Positions 1 through 7,891 of a stretch of DNA of 58,707 nucleotides are shown here, piece after piece (position 1 is the stretch's first letter; the number at the start of each line of letters is the position of its first letter). This DNA comes from Clostridia bacterium (lineage in GTDB: Bacteria; Bacillota; Clostridia; Christensenellales; Aristaeellaceae). The notes under the pieces are model-generated. The model was not told the DNA's origin and did no database searches. It saw nothing but the letters and a program-made list of their open reading frames with translations. The position numbers and the translations under genes are program-made. The stretch is taken from positions 1-58,707 of the forward strand of contig JAFWZN010000070.1 of assembly GCA_017522345.1 (NCBI GenBank), written 5' to 3'.

Positions 1-14
1 CTCTGGGTGAGGCA

Positions 15-44
15 TGGAGAGGGAGCGCACTCCCTCTCCATTTT
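15..44 (+). terminator. Rho-independent terminator of a gene upstream of the window
   Basis: A perfect 11-bp stem (15-25 with 30-40, arm TGGAGAGGGAG) with a 4-base CGCA loop is followed directly by TTTT at 41-44. The T run lies on the plus side, so it most likely ends a plus-strand transcript that begins outside the window. Confidence 0.6.
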
Positions 45-167
45 CAATCGATTTTGGCGGCATGTACGGCAAAATCGCGCGTTTTCACAAAGCGCAGCGA
101 CTGAAAACGCTTCCCCTTCCCGATCCCCGCCCGGAAATTCCGAAGAATTTCAGGGGATCGGCCCCTC

Positions 168-194
168 TCATCAAAAAAGGCACTTTTTTGATGA
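168..194. terminator. Likely terminator of rnpB, symmetric hairpin
   Basis: A perfect 11-bp stem (168-178 with 184-194) has six A/T pairs at its loop end and a 5-base loop. It lies about 27 bases beyond the inferred 3' end of RNase P RNA on the minus strand. The long T run is inside the stem rather than after it, so it is not a textbook intrinsic terminator; it may act as a processing or decay barrier. Confidence 0.4.
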
Positions 195-220
195 CTTGAA
201 ACCGCAAAATGCGGCATAAG

Positions 221-575
221 GTTATCGAGAGATGTCTGTAAGCCGAGTTCTGTCTTGAGCGATCATCTATCTGCGCCAAAAGTTGCCAGTTGGCTGTAGC
301 GATATTCAAAGGCGCGACGGGCAGCCGCATATGCCTCATTCAATCTTGCACCGGGTGGGGTTTACATAGCGGACGAGTCGCCAGGCCGCTGGTGAGCTCT
401 TACCTCACCTTTCCATCCTTGCGGCCGCACCGTAAAGATGCGGTTTCGCGGTATATCTCTGTTGCACTTTCCCTAGAGTCGCCTCCGCAGGCATTTCACC
501 TGCACCCTGCCCTGCGGTGCTCGGACTTTCCTCAAGCGTATAAAACGCCTGCGATCGCCCGGCATCCTCGATAAC
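221..575 (-). ncRNA. rnpB: RNase P RNA (bacterial type)
   Basis: This is the catalytic RNA of ribonuclease P, which matures tRNA 5' ends. On the minus strand the 5' part carries the universal GAGGAAAGTCCGAGC block followed by a GCAGGGCAGGGTGC-like segment, and the 3' part carries the matching AGAACTCGGCTTACAG block; these two regions form the conserved core. The extreme ends pair as a long P1 stem (GTTATCGAG near 575 with CTCGATAAC near 221), which sets the boundaries. The length of about 355 nt is normal. A near-consensus promoter places the start at about 575. The 3' flank runs into the inverted repeats at 15-214. The short ORFs inside the RNA are not genes. Confidence 0.96.
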
Positions 576-582
576 GGAAGAT

Positions 583-611
583 ATTATAACATCTAAAAAG
601 AAAAAAAGCAA
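583..611 (-). promoter_or_regulatory. Promoter of rnpB
   Basis: On the minus strand TTGCTT (611-606) and TATAAT (588-583) are separated by 17 bp, and the predicted start falls at about 575, the 5' end of the P1 stem of RNase P RNA. The -35 box lies only two bases from the terminator stem of the upstream zinc-ribbon operon. Confidence 0.8.
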
Positions 612-613
612 TC

Positions 614-651
614 AAAAAAGGCGCGCCATTGAATCTTGACGCGCCTTTTTT
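614..651 (-). terminator. Terminator of the dnaG-rpoD-zinc ribbon operon
   Basis: A 12-bp perfect stem (614-625 with 640-651) with a 14-base loop begins four bases after the stop of the zinc-ribbon gene. On the minus strand the 3' arm ends in six Ts (619-614). It separates that operon from the rnpB promoter. Confidence 0.85.
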
Positions 652-654
652 GCG

Positions 655-1362
655 TTAATCCTTCGTATAGAGAATGCGTCCGCAGTTATCGCAGAGGGTG
701 AATTTTCCAGTGTCCTTCATGTCGCGGATGGTGCCGATGGAAAGGGACATGAAGCAGCCGCTGCACTGGTTGTTCATAAGAAGCGCCATGGGCGGGGTTA
801 CATGGCTCTTTATAGACTTATACTGCTCATAGTCGGAAGAATCAAGCTTTGCGGACTCGTCCGCAACCTTCTGTCTGAGAACCTTGAGCTTTTCATTGTC
901 CTCATTGTATTCTTTATCGTATTCAACCTTCACGCGGTCGTATTCCGCCTTGGCTTTTGCCGCCTGCATGCGGATATCCTTCTGCTGACGGGTTTTTACG
1001 TCAATATCCTTGGAAAGCTTCTTGATTTCATTTTCGTATCGGCCGAGCGTATCGTTGAGCTTCACAATGGCTTCAGTGCGCTCTTTTGTTTCCTCGGCGG
1101 TAACGGGCGGCTCCTTTTCAAGCTTTTCAAGATGCTGACCGAGAAGAGCGTTCAGGCGCTCGTGCTCGGAGACAAGCTCCTCAAGGCGCGCGGCCATCGC
1201 TTCAAAATCAGCTTCGATCTTCGTGTTGTTGTTTTGAAGATCCTTAAAAAGATTTCTGTTTTTCAAAAGCAGCTGACGTTTCGGAGACTGGCGCATGGCG
1301 TTTTCAAGCTTCGCCGCTTCGTTTTCAATCTGCATGTAATTCCATAACGCGTCTAAATTCAT
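655..1362 (-). CDS. C4-type zinc-ribbon coiled-coil protein (DUF164/CdsZ-like)
   Basis: A 235-residue soluble protein. Residues 1-180 are charged, heptad-rich coiled coil, and the C-terminus forms a zinc ribbon with Cys200-x2-Cys203 and Cys224-x2-Cys227. This architecture (long antiparallel coiled coil plus terminal C4 ribbon) matches the COG1579 family, proposed to bind nucleic acid or act in protein-protein contacts; its role in Clostridia is unsettled. Its start overlaps the stop of the Nif3-like gene by 4 bp (ATGA), so the two are probably translationally coupled. It is the last gene of the dnaG-rpoD-trmK-nif3 operon and is followed at once by a strong terminator. Confidence 0.88.
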   Translation of the reverse strand: MNLDALWNYMQIENEAAKLENAMRQSPKRQLLLKNRNLFKDLQNNNTKIEADFEAMAARLEELVSEHERLNALLGQHLEKLEKEPPVTAEETKERTEAIVKLNDTLGRYENEIKKLSKDIDVKTRQQKDIRMQAAKAKAEYDRVKVEYDKEYNEDNEKLKVLRQKVADESAKLDSSDYEQYKSIKSHVTPPMALLMNNQCSGCFMSLSIGTIRDMKDTGKFTLCDNCGRILYTKD

Positions 1363-2135
1363 TGTTCTACCCCCATGTTGTTAAACAAAAAGACTGTCAA
1401 ATTATATTGTAACTCATTTATGCGTTTTTGTAAACCGTCAGAAAGCGGTTTTATTGCAATTCTTTCGGTTGCATCGTGTCCAGCATGTAAAGAAGCGTAT
1501 CCCTCAAGGGCGAAATTCAGCGAATCGTGATATCGCATTTCGCCTGTTACATAGGCGTCTGCGCCTGCACGATATGCGGCTTTGGCATACTCCCCGCCGC
1601 TTCCGCCGCAAACAGCGACGCATTTTATGATTTTATCCTTGTCGCCATATACGCGAACGACGTCGTTTAAGGTCTTTGCAACAAAATCGGAAAATTCAGA
1701 AAGCGGTTTTGGATCAATCTCGCCCATCCTGAGAATTTCATCCTCGCCTCCCTCAACGACACGAACATTTTTAAGCCCCAGTTTTTCCGCCAGACAGTCG
1801 TTCACGCCGCCTGCGGCAGCATCATAATTTGTATGCGCGGAAATGAGGTTTATATGCTTTCGGATCATGTCGCAAAGCAAACGCCCCTCGTAGTCGTCTT
1901 CGGTCAAGCGCTTTTTCGCGGAAAACAGTATCGGATGATGCGTGATTATCAAATTTGCGCCGAGCGCTACCGCCTGATTCAACACTTCATCCGTAAAATC
2001 CAGTGCGCAAAGAATGCCGGTTACCTCATTTTGGCTGCTTCCGGCGAGAAGACCCACATTGTCCCAAGGCTCGGCCTTCTCGAAAGGCGCAATTTCATTC
2101 ACGATATCGAGTATGTTTTGTACGGTAACATTCAT
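1359..2135 (-). CDS. Nif3-like dinuclear metal centre protein (YqfO/YbgI family)
   Basis: A 258-residue member of the Nif3 family, which forms hexameric toroids with a two-metal site. The metal ligands are visible: His66-His67 in ITHHPIL, the SAHTNYD motif with His101 and Asp105, and a C-terminal HAGHDATER block. The short length matches the E. coli YbgI type without the central PII-like insert seen in longer homologues. The family is often labelled GTP cyclohydrolase I type 2, but the physiological reaction is unproven. I choose ATG 2135 because GGAAGGAG precedes it at good spacing and it overlaps the trmK stop by 4 bp; an in-frame ATG at 2153 has no such site. Co-occurrence with trmK and rpoD is typical of Firmicutes. 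Confidence 0.9.
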   Translation of the reverse strand: MNVTVQNILDIVNEIAPFEKAEPWDNVGLLAGSSQNEVTGILCALDFTDEVLNQAVALGANLIITHHPILFSAKKRLTEDDYEGRLLCDMIRKHINLISAHTNYDAAAGGVNDCLAEKLGLKNVRVVEGGEDEILRMGEIDPKPLSEFSDFVAKTLNDVVRVYGDKDKIIKCVAVCGGSGGEYAKAAYRAGADAYVTGEMRYHDSLNFALEGYASLHAGHDATERIAIKPLSDGLQKRINELQYNLTVFLFNNMGVEQ

Positions 2136-2794
2136 TTTAGAATCTCCTTCCATACAGAAAGTTCTTTTTTAAGGTCAGCGCTGTCGGCGGTATCGCTTTT
2201 TTCGATTCCCTTTAACGCTTTTTCGATCACCCTCTCGCGGAAGCGGGCGTATTCGATAAACGCAGCGCTTTTTTCCTTGAGAAGCACCGGTCCGGCCATA
2301 AGCTCAGTTTCGGAATATTCCTCGTGCCCGGGCTCTGCGGAAATCATGATATATTTTCGTTTTGCGGCGATTACGCATTTTTCATCCGCGATTTTGTAGC
2401 CGCATTCAACGAGCGCTTTTCGAAGCTCATACATGTATACATTCGGCTGAAGTACCAAGCGTGTATTTCTAAGCTTCTCCCCTGCTCCCTTTATGATTTC
2501 GGCAATGGTGACGCCGCCCATGCCTGCGATAACGGCTGCGTTCGGCGCATATGGAAACGCCTGCGCTCCGTCGCCAACAAAAAATTCTGCGCGGTCTGAC
2601 AGGTGAAGCCGTGCGCACAGTTTTTTAGCCTTTTCAAGAGAAGGCGCGGAGATATCTGAAAACCAGACGCGAGCGCACTTATTATTTAAAAGCAGCTGCG
2701 CGCCGAGCCGTCCATGATCGGTTCCGATGTCGGCGATAATATCGCATTTGGGCAGCATGTCGATTATCAAAGATAGTCTTTCGTCTGTCAGCAT
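2132..2794 (-). CDS. trmK: tRNA (adenine(22)-N(1))-methyltransferase TrmK
   Basis: A 220-residue SAM-dependent methyltransferase of the TrmK/YqfN family, which makes m1A at position 22 of tRNA in Gram-positive bacteria. The SAM-binding motif DIGTDHGRLG is near residues 23-32 and an AGMGG motif follows near residue 90, both family hallmarks. ATG 2794 is chosen because GAAGGAG lies 8 bases before it; the longer frame from 2845 runs back through the rpoD-trmK hairpin and has no Shine-Dalgarno site. It is coupled to the nif3-like gene by a 4-bp overlap and sits in the usual rpoD-trmK-nif3 order. Confidence 0.92.
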   Translation of the reverse strand: MLTDERLSLIIDMLPKCDIIADIGTDHGRLGAQLLLNNKCARVWFSDISAPSLEKAKKLCARLHLSDRAEFFVGDGAQAFPYAPNAAVIAGMGGVTIAEIIKGAGEKLRNTRLVLQPNVYMYELRKALVECGYKIADEKCVIAAKRKYIMISAEPGHEEYSETELMAGPVLLKEKSAAFIEYARFRERVIEKALKGIEKSDTADSADLKKELSVWKEILK

Positions 2795-2816
2795 GAAGAT
2801 AACTCCTTCAAAAGCA

Positions 2817-2847
2817 AAATGCCAACGCGAAACATGCGCCGGCATTT
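2817..2847 (-). terminator. Hairpin between rpoD and trmK, possible attenuating terminator
   Basis: A 12-bp stem with two G-U pairs (2817-2828 with 2836-2847) lies 19 bases after the rpoD stop and is followed on the minus strand by a mixed T-rich tail. It could lower expression of trmK and the genes after it relative to rpoD, or serve as an RNA processing site. Confidence 0.5.
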
Positions 2848-2865
2848 ATGAACTTACACAGGGCT

Positions 2866-3957
2866 TTAGTCGAGCGAATCCTTGAGCTTCCTTGAACGGC
2901 TCGGATGACGAAGCTTTCGAAGCGCCTTGGCTTCAATCTGGCGGATGCGTTCGCGGGTAACCTTGAACTCCTTGCCAACCTCTTCAAGGGTTCTCTGCCG
3001 TCCATCCTCAAGGCCGAAACGGAGCTTTAATACCATTTCCTCGCGAGGAGTGAGCGTGGAAAGAACGCTCATAAGCTGCTCTTTGAGAAGCGTAAAAGCC
3101 GCGGCGTCTGCAGGAGCGGGCGCTTCGTCGTCGGGCAGGAAGTCGCCCAGATGGCTGTCCTCTTCTTCGCCGATCGGAGTTTCAAGCGATACGGGCTCCT
3201 GCGCGATTTTGATAATCTCGCGAACCTTCTCCTCGGAAATCCCCATTTCTTCCGCAATTTCCTCGGGAAGCGGCTCGCGGCCGTATTCTTGCAGGAGCTG
3301 TCTGGAAACGCGAATCAGCTTGTTGATGGTTTCGACCATGTGAACAGGAATGCGGATGGTACGCGCCTGATCGGCAATCGCGCGGGTGATGGCCTGACGG
3401 ATCCACCATGTTGCATAGGTGGAGAATTTATAGCCCTTGCGGTAGTCGAATTTATCTACCGCCTTGATAAGGCCGAGGTTGCCTTCCTGAATAAGATCCA
3501 AAAACAACATGCCGCGGCCGACATATCGCTTCGCAATGGAAACAACCAGACGCAGGTTGGCTTCGCTTAAGCGATGCTTCGCATCTTCGTCGCCCTCCTC
3601 CATGCGCTTTGCAAGCTCGATTTCTTCCTCTGCTGTCAGAAGCGGAACCTTGCCGATTTCCTTTAAATACATGCGCACAGGATCGTCGATGGAAATACCT
3701 TCGGGTACGGAAATATCCAGATCCTCATCCTGATTCACGTTCGCGTTCGGATCCGCGTCAACAATACCGGCTTCTTTGATAACATCAATGTTGAGCTCCG
3801 AAAGCGTATCCAGAATTTTATCAAACTGTTCAGGATCAAGATCGCAATCGGCGAAAAGGTCAACAATCTCTTTATAGGTGAGAGCGCCCTTTGATTTTCC
3901 GGTCTCAACCAATTCACGAACGCGGGTTGCGATCAGCTCAGCGTTCTTATTTTTCAT
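2866..3957 (-). CDS. rpoD: RNA polymerase primary sigma factor RpoD/SigA
   Basis: A 363-residue housekeeping sigma-70 factor. Region 1.1 is short and acidic (residues 1-85), region 1.2 begins at [12 protein letters not shown] (91-102), region 2 contains [17 protein letters not shown] and the -10-binding stretch [17 protein letters not shown] (178-194), region 3 follows, and region 4 with its helix-turn-helix [20 protein letters not shown] ends the protein. The length is typical of Clostridia SigA. The many TTGACA-17-TATAAT promoters in this window agree with its specificity. AAAGGAG precedes ATG 3957. It lies 31 bp after dnaG, the classic macromolecular synthesis operon without rpsU. Confidence 0.98.
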   Translation of the reverse strand: MKNKNAELIATRVRELVETGKSKGALTYKEIVDLFADCDLDPEQFDKILDTLSELNIDVIKEAGIVDADPNANVNQDEDLDISVPEGISIDDPVRMYLKEIGKVPLLTAEEEIELAKRMEEGDEDAKHRLSEANLRLVVSIAKRYVGRGMLFLDLIQEGNLGLIKAVDKFDYRKGYKFSTYATWWIRQAITRAIADQARTIRIPVHMVETINKLIRVSRQLLQEYGREPLPEEIAEEMGISEEKVREIIKIAQEPVSLETPIGEEEDSHLGDFLPDDEAPAPADAAAFTLLKEQLMSVLSTLTPREEMVLKLRFGLEDGRQRTLEEVGKEFKVTRERIRQIEAKALRKLRHPSRSRKLKDSLD

Positions 3958-3988
3958 TTATATAGTCTCTCCTTTCGACCGGGCGGCG

Positions 3989-5716
3989 CTAATCAAGCTT
4001 CGATAAAAGCGCCTGTATCTGTTGGTTTATGGCTGTTCGTTCTTCGTCCGATGCGTTTTTCGCTTGAGCCGTTAATTGACTTATGCGCTGGTTAATTCTA
4101 ATTTGATGAATGCGGTGAATAAGTTCCTCCGCCAGATCCAGCGCCTTGTCTCTTTCTTCTGGAAGCGGCTCGAAATTGAGCGCTTCCAGCGCCTCTCGCG
4201 TTTGTTCCTCGGGGATATCCCCGATAAAATCCCGCGCCAAAGCGCCGCTTGCGAGGTAATCGTAAATGTCGGCATACAAGCCGCTGTCAAAATCCTCGCG
4301 CTTAAGCATTTTTGCCGGAATTTTTCCTTGGTTGATAAGTGCGATCAACTGCATCTGCGCAAGCTGTGATTCGCTTTTGCGAGTTTCCTGTATGATCGCC
4401 TTGGGTTTAACGGGTTCATTTTTATCATTCCGAAGGTTCACGTCAATCTGACGCAGCAATACCTCCTTAGAATAACCCGTTTCCTGAACAAGCCTGAGCA
4501 CATGATTTTCAAGTTCAATGGCAGATTTCGCGCCCTTTAAAATTTCACAGGCGCGAATGGTATACTGTGTTCTGTCCTCTTGAACGGCAATATCAAGATC
4601 GTCGCGCGCGCGGATGAGCCTGTACTCGATCGGATCCAGTTTCCGCAAATCGTTCCACGCGTCTTTTCCTCTGGCGCGAAGGAACTCATCCGGATCCATT
4701 TTGCCGGGATACGCGATGACGCGCGCACGGAGCCCTGCGCTCTCCAAAATGTCCAGCGCGCGAAGCGCGGCCTTCTGGCCTGCGGCGTCGCCGTCATAGC
4801 TGACCCAGACCTCGCTAACATATCGCTTCATAAGCCGCGCCTGTTCTTCCGTGAGCGCCGTTCCGAGCGTTGCTACCGCGCCGGGAATACCGTATTTTAG
4901 AAGCGCGACGGTGTCCATATAGCCTTCAACGAGAATCAGGCGTTTTAGCCCGTGCTCTTTTTTCGCGAAATTCAGCGCGTACAGGCCGTTGCGTTTGTTG
5001 AATACAGGCGTATCCGACGTGTTCAGATATTTCGGATTTCCATCGCCCATAATTCTGCCGCCGAATCCGAGAACACGTCCCTGCGGATTCAAAATCGGGA
5101 AAATTACGCGATTTCGGAACATATCGTATTTCCGACCGTCTTTATTGCCCCCAAGCCATGCTTTTTCGATGATTTCATCGGAAAAACCCGCCTGTGTGAG
5201 CGATTTATAGAGTGCGTCTGAGGATCTTGGGGCGGCGCCCAAGCCGAAATGCTTGATATCAGAATCGTTCAAACCTCTTGAATACAGGTATTTGAGCGCT
5301 TCCGCGCCTTCGCTTGTCCATATCAGCTGATGGAAATAGCGTGCGGCGTGAAGATTGGCCTTAAATATTTTCTCGCGCTGGAGCTTGAGATAATCGTCGT
5401 CTGCCGTAGTTTCGATTTTATCGGGCATGCGCATGTGCGCTCTTTCAGCCAATTCCTCAACCGCTTCCATAAATTCAAGGCGGTCGTGCTCCATCAAAAA
5501 GGAGATCACGTTTCCGCCCTTGTGGCAGCCGAAGCAATAATACATCTGAGATTCTGAATCCACTTTAAAGGAGGGCGTTTTCTCATTGTGGAACGGACAG
5601 CAGGCCCAAAGGTATTTGCCCTTTTTTCGAAGCGTTACCGCCTGACCGATAACGTCTTCGATGGAGACCCGACTTCTCAGTTCATCCAGCCATCCTGACG
5701 GAAGTTTGACTGCCAT
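3989..5716 (-). CDS. dnaG: DNA primase DnaG
   Basis: A 575-residue primase that lays down RNA primers at the replication fork. The N-terminal CHC2 zinc-binding domain has Cys40, His43, Cys61 and Cys64. The catalytic core contains FRNRVIFPI (200-208) and the Toprim motifs EGYMD (264-268) and SYDGD (306-310), which bring the acidic metal ligands. The C-terminal third is the helicase-binding region, rich in charged helices. A Shine-Dalgarno AAGGTGG precedes ATG 5716 closely. It heads the dnaG-rpoD operon; an AT-rich gap of about 260 bp upstream must hold the promoter, with a TATAAT on the minus strand at 5854-5849 but no clear -35. Confidence 0.97.
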   Translation of the reverse strand: MAVKLPSGWLDELRSRVSIEDVIGQAVTLRKKGKYLWACCPFHNEKTPSFKVDSESQMYYCFGCHKGGNVISFLMEHDRLEFMEAVEELAERAHMRMPDKIETTADDDYLKLQREKIFKANLHAARYFHQLIWTSEGAEALKYLYSRGLNDSDIKHFGLGAAPRSSDALYKSLTQAGFSDEIIEKAWLGGNKDGRKYDMFRNRVIFPILNPQGRVLGFGGRIMGDGNPKYLNTSDTPVFNKRNGLYALNFAKKEHGLKRLILVEGYMDTVALLKYGIPGAVATLGTALTEEQARLMKRYVSEVWVSYDGDAAGQKAALRALDILESAGLRARVIAYPGKMDPDEFLRARGKDAWNDLRKLDPIEYRLIRARDDLDIAVQEDRTQYTIRACEILKGAKSAIELENHVLRLVQETGYSKEVLLRQIDVNLRNDKNEPVKPKAIIQETRKSESQLAQMQLIALINQGKIPAKMLKREDFDSGLYADIYDYLASGALARDFIGDIPEEQTREALEALNFEPLPEERDKALDLAEELIHRIHQIRINQRISQLTAQAKNASDEERTAINQQIQALLSKLD

Positions 5717-5929
5717 AACCCACCTTCAAAAATTTGATTTATCATAATTCGATGCGAAAACGAAAATCTCCTGCTGCCACCGGCGTATTTTCGACAAATT
5801 TCACAATTCCAGCGAAATGCAGGCGTGAAAAATATGTTTATGATGATTATTATACCCCGAGCGAAGAATATATACCACGAAAAGCGGAAAAACCCTGCAA
5901 AAACATAAAATATTTACAGATAATTGGCA

Positions 5930-5965
5930 AAAAAAGAAGCGCTCCGCGAAAATAACGCGAAGCGC
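5930..5965 (-). terminator. Terminator of the foldase gene
   Basis: On the minus strand a 10-bp stem (5956-5965 with 5939-5948, one G-U pair) is followed by a run of Ts (about 5936-5930). It lies 14 bases after the stop of the peptidyl-prolyl isomerase gene. Confidence 0.8.
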
Positions 5966-5978
5966 CCCGAAAAGAAGC

Positions 5979-7280
5979 TTAATTAAATGCGTCGAGATTT
6001 ACCTGGATGTTCGCCTCTTCAAACCAAACGGCGGACTGGGTATTGAACGCCTCAGTCTTTCTCTCTGTGATAATGGAACTGATGACGGCGTCCCTGACCG
6101 TTTCAAGCGCCGCCTTGCCTACAGCGGGTTCGGATTCAAATTTTACGATATAAACGCCAAGAGAGCCGACGGTAGGCTCGGAAACATCGCCAACATTTTC
6201 AAGGGCGTTTGCCGCATTGACGAACGCCTCATCCCAGACGGTCGAATCTTTGTATACGAGATAGCCTTTGGACTTGATAGGCTCTTTTAAAGATCCGGGA
6301 TCGTTAGAATAGGTTTCAATCAGGCTGTCAAAGCTTTCGCCGTTTTTAATGGCGTCAAGAATCAAATTCGCTTTGGGCATGACGGCTTCAAGCACTTTGG
6401 CCTGAATCTCCTCAAGCGTTTTTTCGCTCAGCTCGATATTTTCAAGACATTCTTCCTTGATTGCTTTTTCAACAATTTCGTCATATCGGGGCTCGTAGCT
6501 TTCGCTTGTGAGGGAGGCATACTCCGCCTTATAGGCAGAAAGCTGATCTGCAGCTTCACTTAGTTCGTTCGAAAGCGCTTCGTCTTCCGGCATGAGAATA
6601 ATGTGCTTGATGTAGCGCATGTTTTCGGGCATGAAATATACGGTCTGTCCGTCGTTTGCGTAGGATTCTACGGAAAGGGGCGCGGAAGCATACGTCTTTT
6701 CATAATCGGCGGTAAGAGTTTCGTATTTGGAAAGGATATCCTTCTCCGCTACATTTTCGTCTACAGAGAGGGCGTTTACGATTTTCATCTGGATTGCGTT
6801 TCTGTAGGAGCTTTCGTAAACGGAGTCGATGGTCATGCCCTGCATGTTAAGATAGTACGCGGCTTCATCTGCGCTCATGCCCTGCTGGACATAGGAATAT
6901 ACATTCTGAAGATAAAAATATTCCGCATTGACGCGAAGCGTGTTCTTTTCTTCCTCGGTGAGATCGTCAATATTCAATTCCTTCATTTTGTTTAAAAGAA
7001 TTTCGTATTTTGCATAAGCTTCGACGACGTATTGACGAACGCTGTTTTTGTCTTCTTCAGTTACGTTATAGGCGCCTTTGCCCGCCAATTGGTAGTAATA
7101 GCTCATGGTGGTAGTCATCAGGTTCATTTCAGCAGCGATGTCGCTTTCTACTTCCTTTAAGGTGACTTCGCCTCCGTTATATGTGGCTACTACCTTGTCG
7201 CCGTTTTCCGCAAAAGCGCAGGAGAAAAGGGTGAAAATCATCAGCGCAAAGGCCAGCGTTCTCTTGATCGTATTTCGCAT
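5979..7280 (-). CDS. Secreted parvulin-type peptidyl-prolyl isomerase/foldase (SurA/PrsA-like)
   Basis: A 433-residue exported protein. The N-terminus is a clear signal peptide (basic start, hydrophobic stretch, then SCAFA-EN); the Cys could mark a lipoprotein, but Phe at -2 is unusual for a lipobox, so type I cleavage after AFA is also possible. A SurA-like helical N-domain is followed by a parvulin-like segment after residue 225 (KHIILMP; later SKGYLVYKD and VGSLGVYIVKFE), resembling PrsA foldases that help proteins fold outside the membrane. ATG 7280 is preferred over TTG 7289 because GAGGG lies 10 bases upstream of it. It is monocistronic, with a strong terminator after it. Confidence 0.85.
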   Translation of the reverse strand: MRNTIKRTLAFALMIFTLFSCAFAENGDKVVATYNGGEVTLKEVESDIAAEMNLMTTTMSYYYQLAGKGAYNVTEEDKNSVRQYVVEAYAKYEILLNKMKELNIDDLTEEEKNTLRVNAEYFYLQNVYSYVQQGMSADEAAYYLNMQGMTIDSVYESSYRNAIQMKIVNALSVDENVAEKDILSKYETLTADYEKTYASAPLSVESYANDGQTVYFMPENMRYIKHIILMPEDEALSNELSEAADQLSAYKAEYASLTSESYEPRYDEIVEKAIKEECLENIELSEKTLEEIQAKVLEAVMPKANLILDAIKNGESFDSLIETYSNDPGSLKEPIKSKGYLVYKDSTVWDEAFVNAANALENVGDVSEPTVGSLGVYIVKFESEPAVGKAALETVRDAVISSIITERKTEAFNTQSAVWFEEANIQVNLDAFN

Positions 7281-7337
7281 AAAGTGCAATCCCTCGTTTC
7301 TTTGAGTTTCTTAAGTATTATACACTTTTCTACGGCA

Positions 7338-7781
7338 TTAAGCAAGCGTTTTTGTCGTTTTGTCAGGATTTGTAAGACTTCTTAAGGTTTCAGTCTCGTT
7401 TGAGACGTATACGATTTCCTTCTGGAAAGAGGATAAGGATCTGAGAAGCTTTTTAATTCTCGTTTTTTCGTAATCGGTAACAGAATGATTTACGTATATC
7501 TTAATCGGTGCGCAAATAAAGTACAGAAACGATACGCGCTTTGCCACTTCCTGTAAAAAAATGTCGATATCGCAATTCAAAAGGGGAAAAATGTGAATTT
7601 CGTCCGGCATAAAACGGCAGCCGAGCATAAGGCAGACAGCGCTTTCCGTGCCGGAAGCAACAATTGCTAAATGATTTGCGCATTTTCGGGCCGTTTGATA
7701 AAGCGTTATCGCCTCTTCGTTTGTAAATTCGCCAAGACTTGGTTTTCTGACGTAAAGGGCATACCGGCTCACATTTTTCAT
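7338..7781 (-). CDS. Small protein of unknown function
   Basis: A 147-residue protein that I do not recognise. It has no signal peptide; a central part with the segments AIVASGTESAVCLMLG and SFLYFICAPIKIYV looks like alternating beta strands and helices of a soluble alpha/beta fold, followed by a basic tail. ATG 7781 is chosen over the longer frame from 7832 because GGAGG lies 7 bases before it. The gene is bounded upstream by the EF-G-like terminator at 7841-7868 and downstream by a 57-bp gap before the foldase, so it may be transcribed alone or run into the foldase gene. Codon use resembles the neighbours. Confidence 0.7.
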   Translation of the reverse strand: MKNVSRYALYVRKPSLGEFTNEEAITLYQTARKCANHLAIVASGTESAVCLMLGCRFMPDEIHIFPLLNCDIDIFLQEVAKRVSFLYFICAPIKIYVNHSVTDYEKTRIKKLLRSLSSFQKEIVYVSNETETLRSLTNPDKTTKTLA

Positions 7782-7840
7782 CCGCCATCCTCCAGAAAAA
7801 ATCCTATAAGGGAATATGCGGCTTGCCCCCATGGTATGAA

Positions 7841-7868
7841 AAAACCGCCCCGAAAATTCGGAGCGGCT
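7841..7868 (-). terminator. Terminator of the EF-G-like gene
   Basis: On the minus strand the hairpin built from AAGCCGCTCCGAA and TTCGGGGCGG (one G-U pair) with a tiny loop is followed by a T run. It lies about 23 bases beyond the stop of the EF-G-like gene. Confidence 0.85.
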
Positions 7869-7891
7869 TTCTATAAAGGAGAGATGAAAAA

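Larger units (their letters stand above)
15..214. repeat. Row of six consecutive inverted repeats
   Basis: Six separate inverted repeats sit end to end: 15-25/30-40 (perfect), 49-59/67-77 (one mismatch), 79-87/102-110 (perfect 9 bp), 121-128/153-160 with a nested 134-140/145-151, 168-178/184-194 (perfect 11 bp) and 202-206/210-214. There is no convincing coding frame in the interval. It could be remains of a structured RNA, a palindromic mobile repeat, or stacked terminators between a plus-strand gene and rnpB. The function is not known. Confidence 0.75.

Noticed and set aside
7..574. Several short ORFs on both strands in the first 600 bases
   Set aside because: They lie in the hairpin array or inside RNase P RNA, lack Shine-Dalgarno sites, and have composition unlike proteins.
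5734..5955. A 73-codon plus-strand ORF upstream of dnaG
   Set aside because: No ribosome binding site, low-complexity basic composition, and it occupies the region that must hold the dnaG promoter.
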